A stretch of DNA of 64,000 nt. Source: Heterocephalus glaber (lineage: Eukaryota > Chordata > Mammalia > Rodentia > Bathyergidae). A program made the position numbers and the translations under genes. Each line of letters begins with the position of its first letter. Within the stretch, counting starts at the first letter, position 1. The notes under the pieces are model-generated. The model made no database searches and was not told the DNA's origin. It saw only the letters and a list, made by a program, of their open reading frames with translations. Location of the stretch: positions 11,177,113 to 11,241,112 of the forward strand of contig NW_004624776.1 in assembly GCF_000247695.1 (NCBI RefSeq). Direction: 5' to 3'. Positions 10,736 through 27,989 of the stretch are shown piece after piece.

Positions 10736-12959
10736 CAAGACTATGAAATTTTACTTGTTTTAATCACCAAGGACAGACATATCCTTATCCCAAGACTTGG
10801 AGAATCATCTTAACGTGGTGTTATCCTCACGTAAATAAACCTCCAAAAGAGTATGAGATGCAGCAATGGGAAAAGACAGATCAATGTGCTTACAGTGAAC
10901 ACTGAATGATTTGTGACAACATGGAGTGGTTGGGAGAAAATTGTGTTAAGGGAAGTCTTGGACACCATGACTGCTTTGACAGCTCGTACTATTGCTATGT
11001 GATCTTGCAGCTCAGTTCTCTTTCATTTCAAAAGTTCCTTCCATTTTGTCTTTCCCCCTTTTCTCTGCAGGGTGTTTAACAGAGTTTCAATTTTAACAAA
11101 GAGTTCTCTTAAGTGATTCAAAGAAAATGCTACTTGTGCCACTTTGAGACTCCATCCTGCTGTCATCATTCAGGGAGAAGCCTGTGCTCAGCAAGCTCCA
11201 AAGTGGAACCTGCACCCCCAGCAGAGTAGCCCAGGAATCTCCCAGCTTAGTGCTTCCAAAGCCCAGACATTTAAAGGCTTCCAAAAGATTCTGTATATAC
11301 TTCCAACATCATAGCCAGCAGTATGTATGTTTTATATTTATAAAGGGGAAAGGATTGGGGAACACAAAGCTCTTTTGTAGAAACTGGGATATTTTGCAAT
11401 TGGTTATCTTTCATCTTTAACCTAAGGTAAGAGTCCCTCAGGCTGGGAAGAAGGGGAAGAGACCCAGGGCACAGGCCATGCCTGATACACGTGGGGCGGG
11501 TGTGCGGATGGCAGCTGGACCCTGGAAGGAAGATGGCAGGTCCCCAACCCCCACCCCAGCCTTTCAGGAAGGTGGCATCCCAGCCTGGCCAGGAGATACA
11601 GAGCCCAGCATCTGCACTGAAGACCTTTTCCACAGTACCAGTGCAGACAGGTTATTGGGCATCAGAAGAGCCCACTCCCAATTCCCTTTACTTTTCCCTC
11701 ACTTGTTGGCAAAATAACACAATGCCTAGCACACAGTAAATATTCATTCAGTACATTTCCGATCAAGAAACATTGTGCAACAGTGAGTGGCTTTTTATAG
11801 TGAAGGCCTTTAAATGACTTTAAATTTCTTTCTCTTACCACATTCATAAACACAAAAATATCCTTAAGAAATACAAACTGATCCACTTGCTAATCTCCTC
11901 TGGGCCACTGCAGTTTTCAAATCTTGGACTTTGGCAGAAATGCTCTTCCGAGAGATTCTGGACCTTTCCTTGTGAGAGAACATTGTATTTATGCAGATGT
12001 ATAAGGGTTTTAAAACAATGTGTTTTCTTCACAGACCTAGAAATTCAGCCTTAATTCTCTGTTATCTGGTTCATATAGTCAAAGGAGCACCTCACTACAT
12101 GGTTAGTAAGATGGAGTGGGATGGAGGAGCAGGTCCCCCACTTACTGGGAAGCCTAGCTTGAGCCCTCTGCAACCCAACATCACAGGTCTGGGCCCAGCC
12201 TGTCTGTCTGGATATTTCAGCTGCTCCTGCAGGCTCTAGACAAGCTCTTAGGGGAAAGTTACAGCAAAGGACAGCCCGATCAACAGGCTGAAGGAAGAAA
12301 GATATAACACCCACATCATAAACTGGCTCTGAGCAGTGTCCCTGGGACTTCCATCCCCCCTTATTTCCTGTCATCTCCTCACCAGTTTCTCTGCCCTTTG
12401 GTACTGCATAGTCACCTAAAGTCATTAGAGAAGCATCTACTGCCCCAGAAGGTCACCACATGTGTCTTCAGACAGAAACTGAATCAGCCCTACCTGTGTG
12501 TCCCCCACTGTACACTGAGAGGGCTTGGTAGTCACTCCCTGACAGGGAAGGTCCTCAGCCAGCCCTAAGGAACTGGAACCCTGTGGCCCACTGTTTATTC
12601 TAGAGACATCATTAGCAGATTCGCTCTTTAGAGACCTCTGATTCCCCCTAGGCAGAACACAAGTGGATTGTATCCTGACACTACCTCCTCAGATGCTGCC
12701 TGCCAACAGGCAAACTCTTCCCTTATTGGAAGAAAACACACTTATATCACTAAGCTATTAGAGCCATGGGGGTAATAAAACATAAATGCAAGTGTTGTGG
12801 AGAATTTCTACAAAGGTTAATTAATGAAAACTAGGTCATCTTCAATGATCCTTCTGCCTTTTGGATCAAAGGTAGCTGCAGAGAACAGGCTCGAAGGTCT
12901 CAAATGACTGGAGTTACCATTCCAGGCCAAAGTAGCCCACTGTGAACTTTCTCAAAAAT
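10736..12959. other. Mostly unique intergenic sequence
   Basis: I recognise no gene or confident repeat. Open frames on both strands are short and overlap each other in the GC-richer part (11.4-12.5 kb). None shows a known protein pattern or splice-flanked exon structure. Confidence 0.5.
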
Positions 12960-13445
12960 TAAAAGACTTTATTTTTTTTAATTCTAAAATGATTTACAGA
13001 AAAATTGGAGTGTACAGAAAGTTCTCATATAACACTTTCACCCCAAAATTACCCCTATGATTAGTATCTTGCAATAATATTGTACTTCTGTTACGATCAA
13101 TGAGCCAATAATGATATAGTAAGTAAAGCAGTTGACATTAGGTTCACTGTGTTGTACATTCTACTGGTTTTAACAAATGTACAATATGTATTCACCATTA
13201 GAACATCTTACAGAACTAAAATTCCTTTTATCTCACATATTCATCCCTCTCCACATGCTGTGAGTTGGGCTAAGGAAACCATTGATATTTTTACTTTCTA
13301 TATAGTTTTTCCTTAGACACCTGTGTGCAGTTTTTGTGTGGACACATGCTTTCCACCCCGGACTTCTTTTTATGTGAGAGAAAACTTTTATCTTGTTTAG
13401 GTCACTTTTATTTTGGAATCTTTACATATTGTAGCCAAAATTACT
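12960..13445 (-). mobile_element. Old L1M fragment
   Basis: TTCTCATATAACACTTTCACC, CAATGAGCCAATAATGATA, TTGTACATTCTACTGGTTTT and ATTCATCCCTCTCC match the recalled antisense 3' region of old L1M elements. Confidence 0.7.
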
Positions 13446-13454
13446 CTTTTTTTC

Positions 13455-13508
13455 TTTTTGCAGGACTGAGGATTGAACTCAGGGTGTACTGAACCACACC
13501 CATGCCTG
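13455..13508 (-). repeat. Truncated ID-type SINE
   Basis: GGACTGAGGATTGAACTCAG and a short continuation, directly before an antisense B1. Confidence 0.45.
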
Positions 13509-13510
13509 CA

Positions 13511-13625
13511 TACTTTTTTTTTTTTTTTGAGATAGGGTCTTGCAGAGTTGCTCACACTGGCCTTGAACTTGGCATCCTCCTACCTCAGTCTCCTGAGATT
13601 ACAGGCCTGTGCCACCACACCTGGC
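13511..13625 (-). repeat. B1-type SINE
   Basis: T-run, GAGATAGGGTCTTGCAGAG through GCCTGTGCCACCACACCTGG. The family's extra internal block is absent. Confidence 0.85.
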
Positions 13626-14597
13626 TACAAAATTACTCCTACTTATCATCCGTCCATGCAAGAAATACTGAGGTAGGCCCTTGAGCCTCTGTGCCCTGAC
13701 AGCTGTGTCCTCTTGGTGTGGCTGGGGTCCCTGCTGGGTGAGGTGGAGTTCATTGGTGAAAGCTGAAAGGCACATTAATTACCCGTTAATTATGAGGGCA
13801 ATTGTGGGAAGAAGACTCCCAAGAATCCCATGATGAAACCACAAGGCTCTGCTTGCCTGAGGGTTTGGGAACTTTACTGTGCCAAACTGCAACCAGGACA
13901 AATCACTCACTTCTAAAAAAAATTCACTGGTTTTCTCCAAATCCACATTTCTCTCCTCAAAGAAGAGTCAGGAGAAAGGAAGGCCTGGGTGCAGAGGCCT
14001 TGGGTGAATTTTCCTTGCTGGATAAGAACTAGAGGTGGGGTTAATCTGAATAGTATCTGTGACTCATCTCCCATGCACTTTGCATGCTATCGGCTGGGCT
14101 AAGGATGTTTCTTCTGCTGTTTTAAAGTTGATCTTTGCGACTGTGTCAGCTTCTCTCTACCTGCAAGTTAGGGATGTCAGCACCTGCTTCTTTGCTTCCT
14201 TCTGGTGGCTTGCTCACATGGAAGGCATTCCTTCTTCTCTCCTTCTTGGCCCCATCCTCATAGTTCCCAATGGTTCCTGTCACTAGGGGAGGTATCCTTG
14301 GCTTCCTGGCCCAGGCAAGCGGTTACCCTGTATTGAGATCCTTCTATGAACTAGAGTCTCTGATTTCCTCTCCAACTCATATCTCTGAACCCTCCAGACC
14401 CTGGACACCTCCTGAGGCTACGTTCTTTCAAGCATGCAGAGTAAGTGGTAGAGCTGGACATCCAAGCCAGATGTGTGCCCCAGGGTCCACATCCCTAATT
14501 TCAAGATGAGCTGGTCCCCAGTGACCAGAAGCACAGAGGGAGGGAGCCACAGAGAGGCAGACACATCCTGGTTCAGTTACATCTGCTTGGTCCTGTG
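13626..14597. other. No gene or confident repeat seen
   Basis: Unique-looking sequence. Open frames of about 75-80 codons show no recognisable protein pattern. Confidence 0.5.
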
Positions 14598-14760
14598 ACA
14601 GTGCTCCTCAACATGTGTTCCAGTTGCCAGCAACAGCAAAACCACCAGAGGTGCTTGTGAGGCCGGAGTAATGAATCAGAATGCTGGGGCTGGGACTCAT
14701 GGAGAAAACCAAGAATTTCAGGAAAGTGCCAATGAGGAACATTTGAAATAGCTATTTCTC
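14598..14760. repeat. MER5-type hAT MITE
   Basis: AAAACCACCAGAGGTGCTTG, AATCAGAATGCTGGGGCTGG and related words match the recalled MER5A pattern, an old non-autonomous hAT. Confidence 0.5.
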
Positions 14761-15246
14761 CCAGACCTTAATGGAAATGTAAACTAGTAGTTTGTTGATT
14801 TAGAGAAGTCAAAATACTCACATGGTGCTTTAAGCATTGATGGTGCCAGGGCTCCCAATTTCCACAGTCCCTGTAGGCTGAGCAGTGTTTCCCCATATCT
14901 GACCCCCATGATCAGAAAAGAATAATTCACTGTCCCTGACAATTTCTGTCCCTCATCTTTCCATCCAAGGAACTTCATTCTCAATTACTCTTCTGATTAT
15001 ATCTCCCCTGCTTTGGTGGGGCCTTGTAGTTTTTATTTTGAGATAAGGTTTTGCTAAGTCACTAAATTTCCCCAGCTGGGCTACAAAGATGCAACTTTCA
15101 AATTTATATAAGAAATTTGTCTGCCCTTCATGAAGGAGACCCATTTGCCTACTACTGCTGGTACTCAAAGCAAACTGAGAAGATATTTTGAAAGACTTAT
15201 GTGTACATAAATATTGGGTCTGTTAATATCATTTTTCTCCTGGGAA
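14761..15246. other. No gene or confident repeat seen
   Basis: Short open frames only. Part near 15000-15080 may be an antisense SINE remnant (TTTATTTTGAGATAAGG), too decayed to call. Confidence 0.4.
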
Positions 15247-15371
15247 TACAGGTGGTGGTATACTTCTATAATCCCTGCTACTCAGGAGACCAAGGCTGAG
15301 GCAGGAAGTTCACAAGTTTGAGGCCAGCCTCAGTGACTCAGTGAGACTGTCTCAAAATTACAAAAAAAAAG
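15247..15371 (+). repeat. B1-type SINE
   Basis: CAGGTGGTGGTATACTTC through GAGACTGTCTCAAAATTAC and an A-run. Confidence 0.75.
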
Positions 15372-15445
15372 GGTTGAGGTGTAGTTCAGTGGAACAGAGC
15401 TTGCCTAGCATGTGCAAAATTCTAGATTCAACCCCCAGTAGTTCA
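15372..15445 (+). repeat. ID-type SINE, older subtype
   Basis: GGGTTGAGGTGTAGTTCAG through TTCAACCCCCAGTA, directly after a B1 A-tail. Confidence 0.7.
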
Positions 15446-16565
15446 AGGGAAATATGGGGGAAGGGGCTTTCATATAAACCAAAATGAAACAGACAAGACA
15501 TTCTTCTCCATCTTCTTACGGGCAACTATATAGTGCTCAGCTCTGGATGCCATACAATGAGAGAGATGCATTCTAAGAGAGTGCCCCCAGCCTCCTTCCA
15601 GTACAGTTCAGGGAGTGTTGGGAGAGGGGGAATGCAGGTAAACATGATTGCACAAGCATACACGATACACCTACACACACCCCATGAACACCTTGGGGCA
15701 GCTGCTTCTGTGGCATGAGGGGATGCCTGTGATTTTCAACCCTGCAGGCTAAAAATCTTTTTTCTCCTAAAATTTATAGCCTTTCTTGCAATCAGATATT
15801 ACTTAGCAAGGAAATTTCCACCACACTAATTACAATCCATTTTTCTTTTCCAGTCTGTTTGTAATCTATTGTGTGTATTTTTGCTATTTTCTCCAATGAT
15901 GATTAGCCCCATTGAAATTTTTCCTTTGTAAAACGAAATAGCCAAAAGAGGAAATTATGCTTCACAATTAGAACAAAGGCATTGAATGTTTTTCCCTGAA
16001 AGACAGTCATATAATAAATACTCATTTAATTGTCAAAAACTCAAACTGCTCTTATTTCCCCCCAGAGATTAGTACTTGTAAAACCCTGTAATGGAGATTC
16101 TTTTGAAATATTTATCATCCCAAAAGATGACAACGCAGAAGTAGGAAAAAACTAAAATTAGCATAATATCTCAGTCTTCCCACTTTCAGGCCTAGGATAG
16201 TCAACTCTGTGTGATCTTGGCAAGGCAGCCTGACTTTCAGCTTCTTCTTCATCCATTGTGAGTCATCAAATCCTTCCTTCCAAAACTTTCATGAGAAGTT
16301 AGGAATTTTTAAAGATAAGCAGAGTTCTTAGGTCTATAATAAGTGCTCATAGTTCTTGGAAAAGACTTATTTAAAGCTTACCAATCACCTCTGAAGTTTA
16401 GTGATCAAAACCACTGTGATAATTATCCCTGTATTCACTATTGTTTTGCTCTTCTAAGTGCTTTTGTCATAAGTAGTAACAAATATCCTTTGGAAATTCC
16501 CAAATACTTCTGTATAATAATAGAAAGTCACACAACACAGGATTGTGTTTCTCATTTAAAACTTA
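15446..16565. other. No gene or confident repeat seen
   Basis: AT-rich sequence up to the 5' end of the large L1. No coding pattern recognised. Confidence 0.5.
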
Positions 16566-18725
16566 AAAATTCAGGACTTCAGGGAACATGGCAGAGGGGT
16601 AAGCAGCAACAAATCAACCTCTCCAAGATTTGGAATCCGGACACTGGAAAATAACAACATGGGGAAGAAAAAGAGGGAAGTGGATCTCCAGGACCCAGGA
16701 AGGATCAGAAGGGAAAATTGGAGCCCACAGAGAAAGTGAACAAATGGACCTCAACATAGAAAAATGAGGGGGAAAACTGCACTTTCTCTACAGCTCCCAG
16801 CTCATGGCATGAAAAAAGATGATCAAATCTACAGAGACACAGTAAAGGTGGGTGGCTCCAGAGGCCTCCAGGGAGAAACACACCAGTGGGACAGAGCAGT
16901 GGATGCTGTATGTTGCAACAGCTGGTGAGTGACTTCGTTCTAAGCAACTGCTGTGTTCCTGGAAAGGGTGCTTGGTTGGACGCCATTTTACAGTGGGATC
17001 AACTGAACCCCTGACTTGGAGCAGCCGTGGGTTGCCTTCATCTCAGGGCTCCCAGGGTTGAAATCCCACAGTGATGGGTAAAGGACAACCTCTGGAGATG
17101 TCCAGAGTCAAGGAACCATAGTCAGGCTGCCAAGAGACTGAATCTGAATGATGTAGGCCCCAACCCCATAGCTAGAGGCTATGATCAGCCTAAACTTCTA
17201 TAGATTTGAAAGTAACAGAATGGCACCCTGCCCTAATCCTACTGCAGGTTTGCTGGGATTATTCAGCATAGATCTGGGCTCTAATTGCCTCCTTTGTCTA
17301 CCAGCAAGAGCAGAGTCACACCCTGAACTAGACACAGTCACAAAACTGTAGATCCCAGAAAATAATCACAGGCTTGAAGTCATAGAGAAATTTCCCTTTT
17401 TCTCCCCTTTGCTTTAGGTTTTGTTGTTGTTTTTTAATTTTTTTGTGTGACTATGAATATTGTTTTTAGTTTTGGGGATTTTTTTAATTGTTGCTTTTGT
17501 TTTGTCCTTCTTTCTTTCCCTCTTTTCTTCTTCATCAGTTTCCTAAGACTTAAATAATCTTCCTTTGTCCTTCAGGCTTGCTTCTAATCTCTTTCTCTTA
17601 CTTTTCTATTTTTTCCTTTTAACTCATTTAAAATTTCTCCCCTTAGAGTAAAATCACTTTACTGAGTGGATATTTACTGTGTATAATTTTCTGATTTGTC
17701 TTATATCTTATTATATAACTGTGAATCATATAGTTATGGTTAAAGGTGGCAAATTAATAGTTATCACAGTTCATAATTTCCTAGTCTGTGCTTGATGTTC
17801 TAATGTTCTTACTGATTGTACTACATTAGCCAAGGTGACATTGCTGTTGTGATAATTACTCTTCCTTGTATTGCAAAACCTAGATTGCCTGGGAGTCATA
17901 AACAACTTTATAGTCTACTACCAAAGAATTGAGTGCTAGGCCAAAGAGGCAGCAACCCTTCATCTCTAGTAAACTGAACAGGCAGGATGTTGGGACAGAC
18001 TCAAAACCCAAAAGCCAGCTATGCTTAGAAGACATCTCTGAAAAGTAGTCATTTTCTAAAGAGATATTGAGAATACTAATGAAGCTACCTACAATAAGCA
18101 ATTTATAAGCCTCAACACAGAAAACGAATTTAAAAATAGAAAATGAGAAAACACAGAAGTAAAATGCACCCATAACCCCCAACTTGCCCAAGGCAAATCA
18201 AAAGGGCACTGAGGGGGAAGAAATAAAAAATCTCTCAGCTGAATTTTATGAAATGGTAGCAGCAGAAGTAACAAAACAGATCAATAAGTCTCTGGACAAA
18301 AACAAAACAAAGATAGAGACATGATAACCATAATAAAGGAAATGATTAGTGAATCTAAAGTAGATACAGATTTTTTAAAAAGAGAAATTTAGGAAAGACA
18401 TGGAAACCATAAATGCCCAACATAGAAAGGAACGGAAGTCTTTAAAACAGACTCAAATAGAAATCAAGAAGATTATAAATTCTACTGAAAGTATATGCAG
18501 CAGAGCCAACTAATGAAAAGATAGAATACCAGACCCAAAAGGCATGGTTGTGGTTGGAGATCATCAAATGAAAGACCTCTTAAAAATACCAAGGAACCAC
18601 AAAAAATCAATTCAACAGCTTCTAAATGATGCAAAGAAGACTAATATAAGATTAGTTGGAACCAATGAAGAGTCAAAAGATAACACAAAGGGCATAAAAA
18701 CTTGTTCACAGAAATAACTGCAAAA

Positions 18726-18868
18726 GCTGGGTGTGATGGTGCATGCCCGTAGTCCCAGCACTTGGGAGGCTGAGACAGGAGGATTGCTGTGAATTTGAGG
18801 CCAGCCTATGCTACATAGTGAATTCAAGGCCAGTCTGAACTACATAGTGAGACCCTGTCTAAAAAAAT
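18726..18868 (+). repeat. B1-type SINE inside L1
   Basis: GCTGGGTGTGATGGTGCATG through GAGACCCTGTCTAAAAAA, carrying the duplicated CTACATAGTGAATTCAAGG block. It interrupts the ORF1 region of the large L1. Confidence 0.92.
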
Positions 18869-19373
18869 TAAAAAATTAAAACAAAAATAAAAAAATAAAA
18901 GTTGTTAGAGAAAAGAAACAAATCACCTATAAAGGAATCAGAGTCATAGCAGACTTCTCAAAGCAAACCTTTAAGTCATGGGGAGCTTGGAGCAAAGTAT
19001 TTTAAGCCCTAAAGGAAAACAACCTCCAAACCTGAATGATGTACTCTGCAAAACCATCTTTCATAATTGATGGAAAAATAATATGATAAAGAACACCTGA
19101 AGAAATTCATGACCACCAAACCAGCATTCCAAAGAGTTCTGATGGATTCAGTTCTAAGAATCCCAGTGGAATGAATCCACCAGCCAAGGCCAACAATTAA
19201 ACAGAAGGGAAAGAAAGGGAACCAATAGGAAAATAATATAACAAGGGTAAGGCAATACATATCAGTTATAACCATCAATGTGAATAGTCTCAATCCACCA
19301 ATCAAAGAAATAGATTAGCAGAATGGTCAAGAAACAAAAATCCAACAATATGCTGCATATAACAAATACATTT

Positions 19374-19490
19374 GGCTGGGCATGGTGAGGCAGGAGGATT
19401 GCCATGAGTTCAAGGCCAGCTTTGGTTATGTAGTGAGTTTAAGGTCAGTCTGAACTACATAGTGAGACTCTGCCTCAAAACACAAAAATA
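19374..19490 (+). repeat. B1-type SINE inside L1, internally deleted
   Basis: GGCTGGGCATGGTGAGGCAGG joins the 5' end directly to the GAGGCAGG region. It ends GAGACTCTGCCTCAAAAC. Confidence 0.85.
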
Positions 19491-21111
19491 AAAACAGAGC
19501 AAAACAAAACAAAAAACTCTTTTAATTCAAAAAGAAACTCATAGACTGAAAGTCAAAGATGGAAAACAATACTCCTTGTGACAGGAACCCAGAAAAAAGC
19601 AAAGTGGATTTCAAGCCTAGACCAATAAAAAGAGACAATGAAGGCTACTGAGAAGCGAATATTTCAAGAGGAAGAGATAACATTCATCAATATCTATGCA
19701 CCAAATACTCAACTACATAAAACAAACACTAATGGATGTGAAAAATCAGAGAAGCACTAATACATTTGTAATGGAGCACCTCAATACCCCACTGTCACAA
19801 ACAGACTGATTAACTAGAAAAAAATCAACAAAGAAATATGAGCTCAGCCAAATCTTTGAACAAATAGACTTAGTAGACATCTACAGTCTTCCATCCCACA
19901 ACAACAGAATATACATTCTTCTCACCAGCACACAAGACTTTCTCCAAAACAGATCACTACTAGCTCATAGAACATGTTTACATAAATGCAAAGGAATTAA
20001 AATTATCCCGTGTATATTATCAGATCATACTACAGTGATATAGGAAATTAATGACAAAACAAACCACAAAAACTACATTAACACATGGAAATTAAATAAC
20101 ACCCTCCTGAACACCAATGAGCCACAGATTAAATTAAGGAAGAAATTAGATGATTTTTACAATGAAACTATAATGCCAATATGACACACAGGAACCTATG
20201 GAATGCATTGAAAGTAGTTCTTTGAGGAAAATATATAGCAGTGAATTAGCACATCAGAAAAACAGAACAAGCTCAAATAAATAACTTAATGTTAGAACCT
20301 CTGCTTCTAGAAAAAGCAGAGCAAGTTAAACCCAAAGTACATATGAGGAGGAAATTATAAAGATCAGAGCAGAAATTAATGCAATTGAGACTAAGAAAAC
20401 AATACAAAAAATGAATTGAAGAGTTGTTTCTTTGAAAGATTAAATAAAATAGACAGAACCTTAGCCAAACTTATCAAAAAAAAGGAAAGAAAAGACCCAA
20501 ATCCATGCAATTGGGAATGCAAAGGGCTAAATCATAGATCCTGAAGAAATCCAAAAGATCAATACCTGCTTCAAGAACCTGTACTCTAATAAGATTGAAA
20601 ACACAGAAGAAACAGACAGATTCCAAGATATGTATGAATTATCAAAGCTGAATCAAGAAGATATAAAAATTTTAAATTACCCAGTATAACTCAATGAAAT
20701 TGAAAAGGAAATAATAACAATAAAAACTACCAACAAAGTAAAACACAGGTCCTGACAAATATACTGCTGAATTCTACAAGAACTTTAGAGAAGATCTAAT
20801 GCCACTACTCTTCAAACTCTTTAATAAAATTGAAAAGGAAGCAATACTCTCAAACTCATTCCTGGAAGGAGGCATTACCCCGATATTAAAACCAGAGAAG
20901 GATCCAACCAAAAAACACAACTATATGCCAATCTCCTTAATGAGCATATATGCAAAAATCCTGAATAAGATATTAGTAAACAGAATGCAGAAATCAAGAT
21001 GATTACACACCATGACCAAGTAGGATTCATCCCAGGGATGCAGGGATGGTTCAACATACATAAATCAATAAATGCAATACATGAATTAACCAAACCAAGG
21101 ACAAAAGCCAC

Positions 21112-21339
21112 ATGATCATCTCAATAGATGCAGAAAAAGCATTTGAGCAAGTCCAACACCAGTTCATGATAAAAGCCCTACAAAAAATTGGAATAGAAGA
21201 TCTTTATTTCAATCTGATAAAAGCCATCTACGACCAACCAACAGCCAACATCATTCTAAATCGTCAAAAACTAAAAATTTTCACCCAAAATCAGGAACAA
21301 GACAAGGATGCCCACTATCACCACTCCTGTTCTATATAG
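21112..21339 (+). pseudogene. L1 ORF2 reverse-transcriptase fragment
   Basis: This is the longest clean stretch of ORF2 in the split L1. It carries [21 protein letters not shown] and a run matching the fingers/palm region, followed by a frameshift before the catalytic LVDD segment at about 21420. It is part of the element at 16566-27345 and is not an independent gene. Confidence 0.85.
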
Positions 21340-21475
21340 TTCTGCAAATATTAGCTAGATCAATTAGACAAGAGAAAGAAATAAAAGAAATAAGGATAAG
21401 AAAGGAAGAAGTTAAATTATCATTATTGGTAGATGACGTGATATTATATATAGAATATCCCAAAAACTCCACCTA

Positions 21476-21560
21476 GGGCCGGGGATTTAGCTCAGTGGTT
21501 CCGCCACCTGCCTCAAAAGTGCAAGGTCCCAAGTTTGATCCCCAGTACCAAAAAAAAAAA
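21476..21560 (+). repeat. ID-type SINE at the left edge of the PIGO retrocopy
   Basis: GGGCCGGGGATTTAGCTCAG through GATCCCCAGTACC and an A-tail. L1 ORF2 sequence ends immediately before it and PIGO-related sequence begins within about 50 bp after it. Confidence 0.92.
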
Positions 21561-21577
21561 GAGATTCCTGGATTTAA

Positions 21578-25265
<3,688 letters not shown>

Positions 25266-26280
25266 TATTCAGCAGCATAGCAGGATACAAAGTCAACATT
25301 CAAAAATCAGTACCTTTCCTGTACATGAATAACAAACTCACTGAGAGAGAAATTAGAGAAACACCACCTTTCACAATAGCATCAAGAAAAATGAAATACT
25401 TAGGAATCAATCTAATGAAGAAAGAGAAAGACCTATATATTGAAAACTACAGTACTTGAAAAAGGAGATCAAAGGGGATATCAGAAAATGGAAAGATATC
25501 CCCTGATCTTGGATAGGCAGAACCAATATAAGGAAAAGGGTATATTTCCAAAACTGTTATACAGATTTAATGCAATTCAAATCAAAACACTAATAGCATA
25601 CCTCACAGAACTAGAGAAAGCAATACTAAAATTCAAATGAAACCAGAAAAGACCTAGAATAAAAAAAGCAATTCTGGACAATAAGGGCAAGGCACAGAGC
25701 ATCACAATCTCTGACTTAAAGTTATACTACAAAGCTACCATGATAAAAACAGCATGGTACTGGCAAAAACAAAAACAGAAACACAGACCTGAGGATCAAT
25801 GGAACAAATAGAAAATGCAGAAACAATTCTAAGCACAATAAGCTACCCCACTTTTGACAAAGGGGCCAAACACCTCCACTGAAAGAAAGACTCCTTACTA
25901 AATGGTGCTGGGAAAACTGGCTTTCCACATGCTGAAAATTGAATGTAGATCCATATTGCTCACTATGCACTAAATTAAAATAAAAATGGATCAAAGATCT
26001 AAATATTAAAATAGAAACAATCTGCTGGAAGATACTAGGTAAAACTCTAGAAGATATAGGTGTAGGCAAAGACTTTATGAACAAAACCCCAATCGCACAG
26101 GAAATATTATAAAGAATCCACAACTGGAATCACATCAAATTTAAAAGCTTTTGCACAGCAAAGAAACCACCAACTGAGTGAAGAGACACCTCACAGAATG
26201 GGAATTTTTTTTTTTACCATCTACTCCTCAGACAAAGGACTAACATCTAGCATATATAAAGAACTCAAAAAGATCAGACT

Positions 26281-26425
26281 TTAGAGAGAAGGGAAATGTG
26301 GGGGGAAAAAAAGAAAAAGCAAGATATATCGTATACAGATACAAATTCCCTGTGATGAATGTTATCAATATATGTATACCTAAAATGTATCAATAAACTT
26401 AATTTATCATAATTTTTTTAAAAAA
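26281..26425 (+). mobile_element. Short 5'-truncated L1 3' end nested in the large L1
   Basis: About 145 bp of L1 3'UTR (purine tract, then ACAAATTCCCTGTGATGAATG and AATAAACTT) interrupts ORF2 of the host L1. The flanks read aaaaagatcagac on the left and aaaaaatcagacc on the right, an imperfect target-site duplication. ORF2 then continues where it stopped. Confidence 0.75.
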
Positions 26426-27345
26426 TCAGACCCTCCCAAATTTAAAGACCCAATCCAAAAATGGGCATTTGAAATGAATACATACTTCTCAGCTGAAGAA
26501 GTACAAACAGCAAATAAATATATGAAAAAATGTTAAACGTCACTCGTAATTCAAAAAATGCAAATTGAAACAACACTGAGATTCCATCTCATTCCAGAAA
26601 GAATGGCTATCATCAAAAAATCACCAATAACAAAAGCTGTCAAGGCTATGGGGGAAATGGTACTCTTTTACATTCCTGGTGAGAGTGTAAACTGGTACAA
26701 CCACTATGGAAATCAGTATGGAGATTCCCCAAAAACCCATTTGACCCAGATGTTTTCCTTCTAGGTATCTTCCCAAAAGAATTAAAAGCATCATACCACA
26801 GTGATATACGCATCCCTATGTTTATAGCAGTACACTTTATAATACCTAAATCTTGGAAACAGCCCATATACCCATTAAAAGATGAATGGATAAAGAAAAT
26901 GTAGTATTTATACACAATGGAGTATTACTCTGCCATAAAGAAGAATAAACTTACATCATCTGTAGGATGCACCTAGAGACCATAATCTTAAGTGAATTAA
27001 ATCAAACATGTAAGTTTAAATATTGCATTGTTTCTTTTGTGTGAGAAACCCAAAGGATAAATAAAGAGCATAATTAGACATTGGAAAATAGGAAGAATAT
27101 GTTCAAATGGGAAGGGGAACAAGGGAGGGGGAAGGGAGAAGGAAAGGAAGGGAAAAGGAAAAAAGAGAATGGAAGGAGAAAAATGGAAACAAAGCTTTTG
27201 TAAATGGGTATGATAAGAAGGGTTGAAGGGAAGGGAATAGGAAAAAAAGAATTAAGATTTACTATGTACAGGTACAAATTCCCTATGATGAATGTGATCA
27301 ATATGTATGACAAATATGTACTAATAAAAAATAAAATTAAAAAGT

Positions 27346-27824
27346 TTAAAATGCAGTTAATTGAAGTCATCTTTTTCTTCCTTTAAAACAGCTATTTAAA
27401 TAAGAAAAATCAGTTTTAGTTTTGTATGAAAGTTAATATCAAATGCAAAGTAATGTCTGAACTAACTGAAGTTTCTCATTAAAAATTTTTCCCCAAATAA
27501 AAACATAATTGAAGAGAAGATGTAGCAGTATTTCCAAGTGCCAAAGAAATTAATCTTGCCACTGAATCATTGAAGAATGACTCAGATTCTACTCTCCGCC
27601 TAATAATTCTTATTTTAAATACCTCCTTAAATACATCTTTTTTTTTTTAAGTGGAAGTTGTTCAAGTTCATAGTTTATTTCAAACTGCCACTTAAGGGAC
27701 TGAAACAGGTTGACCAGCAGATGTAGTAACAGTGATGTCACCGTGGGACAAGCCCTGTAGAGACAGGGCTGTTGTCACTTTGTTTTTTCATCATATTTGT
27801 CATCCTTCCCTTTTATATCTTCTG
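27346..27824. other. No gene or confident repeat seen
   Basis: AT-rich sequence with no recognisable coding or repeat pattern. Confidence 0.45.
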
Positions 27825-27965
27825 TGTTATGATGGTTAATTTTATGTATCAACTTGGCCATGCTATAGTACCAGTTGTGTGGGCCAATGTCAAATCTAGA
27901 TGCTGCTGGGAGGGTATTTTTATATTTGAAGAAAGTCAATTGCCCTCCACCATTTGAGTTAATGT
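27825..27965 (+). mobile_element. MLT2-type (ERVL) LTR fragment
   Basis: GATGGTTAATTTTATGTATC, CAACTTGGCCATGC and the following words match the recalled 5' end of MLT2 LTRs. Confidence 0.55.
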
Positions 27966-27989
27966 TACCAAGCAGGTGAAGTCTGTGTC

